A stretch of 64,000 bases of DNA from Hormiphora californensis (taxonomy: Eukaryota > Ctenophora > Tentaculata > Cydippida > Pleurobrachiidae), in NCBI GenBank assembly GCA_020137815.1, contig CM035351.1, positions 1,475,966-1,539,965 on the forward strand, read 5' to 3'. Shown here piece after piece: positions 56,815-64,000 of this stretch. Positions within the stretch are counted from its first letter, which is position 1; each line of letters opens with the position of its first letter. The notes beneath the pieces were generated by a model. It ran no database searches. It was not told the origin of the DNA and saw only the letters and a program-made list of their open reading frames with translations. A program made the translations under genes and the position numbers.

Positions 56815-59800
56815 TCACACCGGTGTATCTCCTGTTCTGACAACACTACTGTTTCTTGAGTTCCGCCTGGTGCTACTCCGGCTCATTCGTTTTGAGATGT
56901 CCTCCTTATCTGACTCTTCCTCTTCTTCATCATCCTAGTGGGAGAGAACATGTGATGAATCGGGACGGGGCTAGCCAGATGTTGTACTAAAATATCAAGA
57001 TGTGGTACTGCAGCTGCTAGATGGTATTGAGGCCGAGGGTGATGCTTGTTACTTGTGTTTAATAAGATTAGGTACCTGTTCCTTCTGTTTCTTCTCTGTT
57101 TCCGTTATGACCCTCACGTTAATATCCCTGACAGCTCGGAACTGACCACAGTTATTTAGATGCTCGTTCTCAAGTCGGAAGAAGTTCCACACACTCCGCC
57201 TGTGTAATAGAATGTAAATATTATTGGAGTTGTAGATGAAGATCAGTGTAGTCAGTAGTTAGTCACTCAGCTTCAATTAGTTAGAAACTGTAGTCTGCTG
57301 CCAGGTACCTGAAAACTTCCAGAACAGCAGTTACAGTGACAATTATCTGTTTGTCAGCAAAGTTCCAGTCAGCCAGAGAGATATTGATAGTCCACACACA
57401 CCTCATCACCAAATCGAACCCCATCACGATAAAATACACAAACTGAGAGGGATATTCAGGATGAAAATTTGGTTTTCTTTAAATTGGCAACAGAAAAAAA
57501 GATCCCTGGCCAGGTTCTGACTGGAGACCGATCCCATTTTGATTCTCAAAAGTGTAACTGTACTCATGGGTCGTTAGACACTACACAGTCAGGACATGGT
57601 AAACGATCTGTAACCAACCTTTTTCCCGCTGGCGTACAGCAGTTCATCTCTGAGATACTTGTTCTTGTGGTCTGTTGATGTGTGATCCAAAAAGCCCCAA
57701 TCCATCTTTATATCCCACCTGTTAGAAAGGGGATCTGTGAGTGACCTGTTAGAAAGGAATTAGTGATTCAAGGAGAAGGTGACAGCGTGCAAATCTGGAA
57801 TAAATACTTTACCAGTATGCATATAGAGTTGAAACACAGGCAAAGAACACATAAACTGTGAATATATCCAGTCCCAAGAGATCTTTTCCGTTTTTATCTA
57901 GAAACGAATAATAGTTAGTAACTACATACATTTCCATAGATCTATTATTTTGGTAGAAGACTAGAATTCGATTCTGGTCTGTCTGCTATCAGTGTGTTTC
58001 TAGTTATTTAGGATATTTTAGATATATGGGGAGATGATCCAAATAGTTACCTGCAACATATCCGGCTGAAGCAGATAGAACTACGACCAACATGGAAGAG
58101 AAGTATTTGCCGGCATTGACAGCATGGGGAAACCAGTCTCCGGAGGTGCAGTATCGTCTAATGGACTGGGCAAACCTAAACCATGGGGGTAACAAGGCAA
58201 TGAATATCCGGTACCACTGGCTCCCTTTGGAACACTGATCAGCACCTGGGATGGGTTGTTGAGATATAGGGAAACTGGAGGAGATGGGTTGTCAGTAGGA
58301 ACGCTCTCATAACTTCACTGTCGGGTCTGCTCAGTACTAAAGTACTACTGTTACAGTACTAATTTGACCTGGAAGTTACCGATGTTGTTAGTCTGTAGTC
58401 TGTGTTCAGTCTCTTCAGTCAGTCTCTATGAAGTTGTAGTCTCTATGAAGCTGTTGTCTCAGTAGCCTGTGTAAATATACCTTCGCCCCAGGATGTTGTA
58501 TAGTAGCAGGCAACAAATGAGATATCCAACAGGACTGTTGCCAGACTGTTCAACTGATCTGCTATAAAGAAATCAGCAAACTCGACAGGAAATATCGGCG
58601 TGGTTAGGATCCGAAACTGAGGGGGGAGAGGATGACGTCATGTGCTATTAGGACGTTGGTAATTGGTTGAGGTTGGTACCATTGGAAACTGTCAGGCAAA
58701 TGCTCTGGCAGAGGTTCTCACACTTTGAAAGAAATTAGAACAGGATCAGACCAATGCTCTGATTAGGAAGTAATCTTACCAATCTGCGTAGTAGCCAGAA
58801 TCTAGTTCTGTAGTAGAACACGGGGGCAGGGAAGAAGAGGAGGAGGAATACGAGAACAAAGAAAATGAGGGGCCACGTCTCAGGGCGCATAGAGGGCGTG
58901 ACAAGGGGAGAGAAGATGTAGAGACAGAGAGTCACTCCCCAGGCAGATATGAATAGCATTGCTATCTGAAACGATCAGGAGTGTTACACATATACTGATC
59001 ATCTGTTACTGTTCATCTGTTACCGCTCAACACATCATTACGACCAGCTTTATATCATAGAATATTCAACTTACACTAAGTAGCTCCAGATAGTTGAGAT
59101 GATTTCGGGGGTCTATCTCAAATATCAAAATGTGATTTACACCTGCATTCCTGAAAAACACAGTTCCTGTTTAATAAACTTAAAGTCCTAGTTGTAGAAA
59201 ATTAGTAATTTCTACAACTACTGTAGCAGTACCTGTATCCGTATGTGTTCCAAGATGTTAGAATAGCATAGAAAAAGAGCAGGAATGTGCATCTAAAAGT
59301 TACAAGGGCAGGTAAATCATCACTCTCCATCTCAGAATCTCCCATATCCAGCTTCCTTTTTAGAACACCTAGAAAATCATATTATGGTTAGATTAATTTC
59401 ACTGTTGATGCCCTATTCTCTACACCAGGGAGTATATGAATGATGTTTCCAAAGCAACCAAACTTGCCAACGTTTAGTGGTAATCTATTCCAAAACATAC
59501 TTGATAATATTGCAGCGATCAGTATAGCGATGGATAAGCCAGTCATTAAGCCAGATTTGAAGGTTGTCGTATGTTTCTTTAACTCTAAACCAGACAAAGG
59601 GGGTACCCTGAGTTTCTGCATTGCTTTGTTTCTATCTCCCTTCTCAAGAGTGTTCGTCACAAATTTCTGAAATGATAGCACTATCGAATCTATATTTATC
59701 TCTCCCTACCAAATAATATTTTTCATTAATGTATTCTAAATCAGTACAGTAGATTTACCTCAGTTTCTTCGATCAGTTTTTCGACTGCCTTAGATGTTTC

Positions 59801-61743
59801 AAAGTAGCATCCCTTCACATGGGTCTCAAAACACGTCTTCCCTCGTTTCGATGTCATCACCTGAATGATACAGGGTACTATGAGTGGGGCAGATATAGAA
59901 ATAAAGGGGTACAGCGGTTATAGCAGCCGGCTGAATGTTTGTTTCCGGGGCGCAGTCTCTCTCCAGTGTTTTGCTGCCAGCTGACGCGCGAGATTGTCTA
60001 CCTGCAATGATCCGCGCGCTACGTTACTGATTTTGCTGAATAAATGCAGTAGCTTGGTTCTGCACCGCACTTCCAACAAAATATGGATAATTGATTACAA
60101 GATTCTAAATTTATAAACCCGAAATACGAAACCTAGGAACGATAAAGAATGCTGAACCATCTCGCATTAGTCATTACATATAAGGGTATCTTCCTATTGA
60201 GTTTATGAGGATTCCAGTCTTAGCACCGAATGAAATACCTGGTATTAAACCAGCACCTACCAACTCCAAAACACACTCGGAAGCAAAAAGCTATCAATTT
60301 CCATTTACCACCCCATCCCCTCTTTTCGGTAGAGCGAGGGGGCTGTTACCAGCACGCAGTGTTACTTGCATCTAGTGTGAGTGGAGCACTCTAAATAAAC
60401 AAAATTCCATATGAAGAATTCTATCATGCCTTGCTCGACAAAAATATATGAGGGATTCCACCCACGACTTCATAGGAATATATGATCTGCATGCAAAGTT
60501 ACCTTATCAAATTTCTTTAATATCTTCCTGAATCCAGTATAATTCAATGCCTGGAAAAGATAATCATGAAAATATTGCAAAATATGTAGCATTAATAAAC
60601 TAAATAGATAGGTAACTGGTAATTATTGATAAACAAAATCAGTAATCAGTAGCTAGTAATCTGCAGCAATTCTCCCAGTAGGAGAGGGAGAGAAATGATG
60701 CATTTTAATTTACGTACTTGGTAATTTTGAAGTAGAATTAAGTTAAGGTAGTATTCAGAAAAAGCCATCTTGAACTTTTGGTAAATCTTTGCTTCCAGTT
60801 TTTTAATACGGGCAGGGTGTACAACTACTACTTTCTTTCCTTTTATGTCTGACTTTTCCTGGGATAACACGATCATTGAAAAAAAACAGACTGATGAGTA
60901 AAATATTCATCAGCAGAGGTTCGGGAGATTAGCATTTTGTTCCCCCACTTGCTCATAAAAAGGGTGGAATAGACGATCACAAGATTCTAAGTGTACCTTT
61001 CCCAGTGCTTGGTTTCGTAGAAGCTCTAGCTGACGGTGAAATTCTGATGTCAACTTCGTGTAACGACTTTTGGCTTCACTCTCCTTTTCTAAAGATGTTT
61101 TAATTCGTTACAGAGTTATTAGAATTACTAAACTTAGTAAGACTAAAGATTTTGTTACTACATACTAACCTCTGTAAAATACATCAATTCTCCTAATTTC
61201 CGATAAAATCCCTTCAAAAAATGAGTTGTCGAAGTTTTCGTTTATCAAATCTTGGTCTTCTTGGTCTGCATAATGTACATGTGTGTGTGTGTAAATAGAG
61301 AGGGAAGGAGAAGACAGAGCGAGAGAGATGGAAGGAAGAGACAGAGGCTCTGTCACAGAGCAAAAGAAATAGAGAGAGGGGAATAACTCATGATAGAATT
61401 ATGAGCAGAAAAAGAAATTCAGAAGCAATTACAGTAAGAAAACTTACCATCCTCATTTCCAGTGCCTTCCAGTAGGAAGTCTTCCTTTTTCTCGTAGATA
61501 GAAAACAGTAGCGTCTTTAATCCCTTGGAGATAAAATGTGGTTATATTATCTGTGAACTGTGAGCATGAAAAAGTTACTGGACGAACAAAAACCAACAAA
61601 TATAACAAGACACAAATAAATAGCTACTGTCTAGTATGGTATTGGAATAGTGGTAGGGAATGCCAGAGAAATACCTCATATTCGATATATTGCTGCCTCC
61701 ACTCAGGAGTCAAATGAGCCTGTAGCTCAACTCCAAACTTCAT
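56815..61743 (-). CDS. XPR1: XPR1-like inorganic phosphate exporter (SPX-EXS), 18 exons
   Basis: Exons: 61743-61675, 61523-61448, 61265-61170, 61088-60997, 60858-60718, 60550-60503, 59860-59759, 59666-59501, 59368-59233, 59150-59075, 58965-58780, 58616-58481, 58245-58051, 57897-57813, 57718-57619, 57442-57309, 57199-57076, 56934-56815. Every phase matches and the product is 693 residues (human 696). The SPX domain starts [20 protein letters not shown] and includes the inositol-pyrophosphate-binding lysine cluster in [14 protein letters not shown]. Transmembrane segments follow ([47 protein letters not shown]). The EXS domain has [42 protein letters not shown] and [19 protein letters not shown]. 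The acidic tail begins [15 protein letters not shown]1 exports phosphate across the plasma membrane and is controlled through SPX sensing. The copy looks intact. Confidence 0.96.
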
Positions 61744-62011
61744 AATGCCTGGCTCTCATAAAAACCTGTTCTAAAATGTAAAATAGGAAATGGAAACATA
61801 GGACTGGCTTGATGTGTGAAAAAGAACATGTCTCTGGTTCAACAAAGATAAATGCCTGAGAGGGGGACCCATAAAATGCAAATAGGCAAATATTTTGAAA
61901 ACAAAATCAGAAATAACGTTCGATATCACAGATATTGAAACAATAAACAAAATGGTCTCAATCAATCCATATATCTGTCAAGGGTAATCAAAGGTAAACC
62001 ACACGATTACT
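61744..62011. other. Short intergenic spacer between CHDH and XPR1
   Basis: 268 bp separating two leftward genes. It must contain the XPR1 5' untranslated region and the CHDH 3' end. No motif is recognisable. Confidence 0.4.
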
Positions 62012-63799
62012 CTAACGGCGGGTCTCTAATGTAGAGGGTTGATAAACTGGAACCTCTGTAGCGGGACTCAGCATCCTTCTACCTCGTATCAGATCGGCGG
62101 CCCGTTCCGCGAGCATCAACGTAGGACCATTCAAGTTGCCGCTCACAATGGATGGCATCACGCTGGCATCCACCACTTTCAAACCGTCCACGCCATACAC
62201 CCCCATAGTTTCAGGATTAACAACTGACATTTCATCAGTCCCCATTTTAGCAGTACAAGATGGGTGGTAGGCGCTATCAGCATACCTCCTGATAAAAGCA
62301 TCGATATCCTCATCAGTCTCACACCCATCACCCGGTCGTAATTCTCGACCCCTGAGCTTGGAAAAGGCGGGCTGTGAAAATATCTCCCGAGATAACTTCA
62401 CAGACTCTCTCATCTCCCACACATCTGTAGATGTCGCCAGATAATTGGCCTCCAGGATGGGATGGTCCGTTGGATCGCCCGACTTCAGTCTCACCTCCCC
62501 CGCACTCTCAGGTCTCATTGGGCCCACATGGACTTGGAACGCTTCATACTCAATCTTCCCCCGACCGTGATCCACGACCTGTGAAGGTAGAAAGTGGAAC
62601 TGAATATCGGGGTGAGTGATGCCCGGTTTGCTTCTAACGAACCCACCCGCCTCCAAATGGGCGCTACCGCACAGCCCAGATCTATCGTAGAACCACTGAA
62701 GTCCTATCTTCACCATATTATGGGGCTGTTGCCACTTGTACAGGGTGATGGGCTCCGAACACTCTTGTTGCACGTATATCTCCAGGTGGTCCTGTAGGTT
62801 TTGTCCTACTCCGGGTAGATCACATTGGACCTGGATCCGGTGTGATCTGATATGATCAGCAGGTCCAATACCGGATAACATTAACAACTGTGGGGTGTTG
62901 ATCGCTCCCCCAGACAGTATAACACCCCGTTCTGCACGTGCAATTTTCAACTTTCCGCCCTGTCGATACTCAACCCCACGAGCCACACCACCCTCAATTA
63001 TAACACGTGTCACGTGACACCCTGTCTCCGCAGCCAAGTTACCCCGATCACCCACGACACCATGCATGTACCCAACTGAGGCTGAGCTCCTCATACCCTG
63101 CCACGTGGTACTGTCCATGGGACCAACTCCCTCCTGCTGAAACCCGTTTAAATCATCCGTATAGGGGTACCCTGCCTCCTGACCGGCTTCTATGAAGGCC
63201 TTGTAAAGTGGGTTATCCATTTTGTGACGTGTCACCCCAACCGGGCCGCATCCCCCTCGATAATCATCCTCCCCCAGACTGTGTTTAGTTGATCGTTTAA
63301 AGTAGGGCAAACAGGAGGCATAGTTCCACCCTGTGGCGCCCTCCTCCCCCCACCTATCGTAATCATGTGCGTGACCCCGGATATACACCATGGCGTTGAG
63401 AGAACTGCTCCCTCCCCAGACCCTACCACGAGGCCAATACAAAACACGATCATTCAACTGTTTCTGAGGGGTGGTATGGTAGTACCAGTTATATTTGTCA
63501 TCACACAGATTGTACATTAGTGCGCTGGGCATGTGGATCTTCCATTGGAGGAGTTTGGAACCCAAGATGGTGTCTTTAGGACCCGCCTCAAGACACATAA
63601 CTCGGACACCCTTGTCCTCACTGAGACGGTTTGCTAGGACACACCCAGCACTGCCCGCTCCCACTATGACGTAATCGTGACGTGATTCTGTCTCTGCTGC
63701 CGCTCTTCCTGTGAACAGCGTTGCAGATCGTTGTAGTGTTGCAGTACCCCGGGGAAAGAGGAAGGATGTTGTGCGAGATAACCATGTCCCGGACAGCAT
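62012..63799 (-). CDS. CHDH: Choline dehydrogenase, mitochondrial, GMC oxidoreductase
   Basis: A single exon of 595 residues, the length of human CHDH (594). It begins at ATG 63799 with a basic, hydroxylated N-terminus (MLSGTWLSRTTSFLFPRG) suitable as a mitochondrial presequence. The FAD-binding GxGxxG is VIVGAGSAGCVLANRL near residue 45. The GMC signatures are GRVWGGSSSLNAMVYIRG and GGAINTPQLLMLSGIGP. The catalytic His region is YHPSCTAKMG, and the second active-site segment is SGNLNGPTLMLAERAADLI. The enzyme oxidises choline to betaine aldehyde at the inner mitochondrial membrane. The C-terminus VYQPSTLETRR also resembles vertebrate CHDH. The lack of introns contrasts with its neighbours. 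Confidence 0.95.
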   Translation of the reverse strand: MLSGTWLSRTTSFLFPRGTATLQRSATLFTGRAAAETESRHDYVIVGAGSAGCVLANRLSEDKGVRVMCLEAGPKDTILGSKLLQWKIHMPSALMYNLCDDKYNWYYHTTPQKQLNDRVLYWPRGRVWGGSSSLNAMVYIRGHAHDYDRWGEEGATGWNYASCLPYFKRSTKHSLGEDDYRGGCGPVGVTRHKMDNPLYKAFIEAGQEAGYPYTDDLNGFQQEGVGPMDSTTWQGMRSSASVGYMHGVVGDRGNLAAETGCHVTRVIIEGGVARGVEYRQGGKLKIARAERGVILSGGAINTPQLLMLSGIGPADHIRSHRIQVQCDLPGVGQNLQDHLEIYVQQECSEPITLYKWQQPHNMVKIGLQWFYDRSGLCGSAHLEAGGFVRSKPGITHPDIQFHFLPSQVVDHGRGKIEYEAFQVHVGPMRPESAGEVRLKSGDPTDHPILEANYLATSTDVWEMRESVKLSREIFSQPAFSKLRGRELRPGDGCETDEDIDAFIRRYADSAYHPSCTAKMGTDEMSVVNPETMGVYGVDGLKVVDASVMPSIVSGNLNGPTLMLAERAADLIRGRRMLSPATEVPVYQPSTLETRR

Positions 63800-63939
63800 T
63801 ATCCTAAAAGAAATACGTGGTAAATGTTAGAGAGGGGGGCTGCAACGCATTAAAATACCAGCTGGGGTTTTCAGTGCACGATCTGGGTGTTTCAAGGCCT
63901 GTTTACAGGTGCGTGCTGCCAAAAATTCGTACAGGTATC

Positions 63940-64000
63940 AGTTCCTCAATGACCCTCCCCTCCCTGGCTACCATAGGTGTCCAGTCCAGTACTGGCTCAA
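63940..64000 (-). pseudogene. LINE 3'-end fragment at window edge
   Basis: The minus-strand translation contains EPVLDWTPMVARE, matching the C-terminal ILDWILLVSREGE of the LINE fragment at 49308 and the SNSILEW end of the LINE at 10219. The rest lies outside the window. Confidence 0.45.

Overview
This is nuclear DNA from an invertebrate animal. Every host gene is split by short GT-AG introns. The gene set (DLGAP scaffold, ATF2-type bZIP, XPR1, TATDN3, CHDH) is metazoan, and the spaces between exons are filled with (GA)n/(CA)n microsatellites, foldback elements, MITEs and non-LTR and Penelope-like retroelements. A sponge or other early-branching marine invertebrate is my guess from the style of the repeats and compact introns; the sequence does not prove the phylum.

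Layout. 25-3759 (-): 3'-truncated DLGAP/GKAP-family gene. 3929-4794: pogo-like MITE. 7398-8797 (-): complete 4-exon TATDN3 deoxyribonuclease. About 10080-13840 (-): nearly intact LINE (CCCH-finger ORF1, endonuclease-RT ORF2). 14062-15882 (+): 3-exon secreted sulfatase homologue that has lost its catalytic residues. 15.9-18.1 kb: tandem and inverted repeats. 18168-21104 (-): 7-exon PF12044-type zinc metallopeptidase with a probable jacalin-like C-terminus. 22920-46309 (-): 8-exon ATF2/ATF7-like factor whose C2H2 finger (45.7-46.3 kb) and bZIP (23.5-24.1 kb) are separated by a 5.9-kb and a 14.9-kb intron. The 5.9-kb intron carries a transposon with 8-bp target duplications, itself invaded by a Penelope-like element. 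The 14.9-kb intron carries MITEs, three large hairpins, a 355-bp (CA)n tract and blocks of poor-quality assembly. 47.7-49.0 kb: another foldback. 49892-56119 (+): SAP-domain reverse-transcriptase element split by a 5'-truncated LINE, the host frame otherwise open. 56815-61743 (-): complete 18-exon XPR1 phosphate exporter. 62012-63799 (-): single-exon choline dehydrogenase.

I reconstructed the exons by hand from splice consensus, phase continuity and family similarity; all complete models keep frame from ATG to stop and give family-typical lengths (TATDN3 264 aa, sulfatase 529, metallopeptidase 596, ATF2-like 480, XPR1 693, CHDH 595). The host genes have unrelated functions: nucleic-acid hydrolysis, secreted sulfatase-fold protein, proteolysis, stress-kinase-responsive transcription, phosphate export and choline oxidation. 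I see no operon or functional cluster. The most unusual content is the pseudo-sulfatase, the doubly nested transposons with readable target-site duplications, and the series of 0.4-1.5 kb inverted repeats that would form long hairpin RNA if transcribed.
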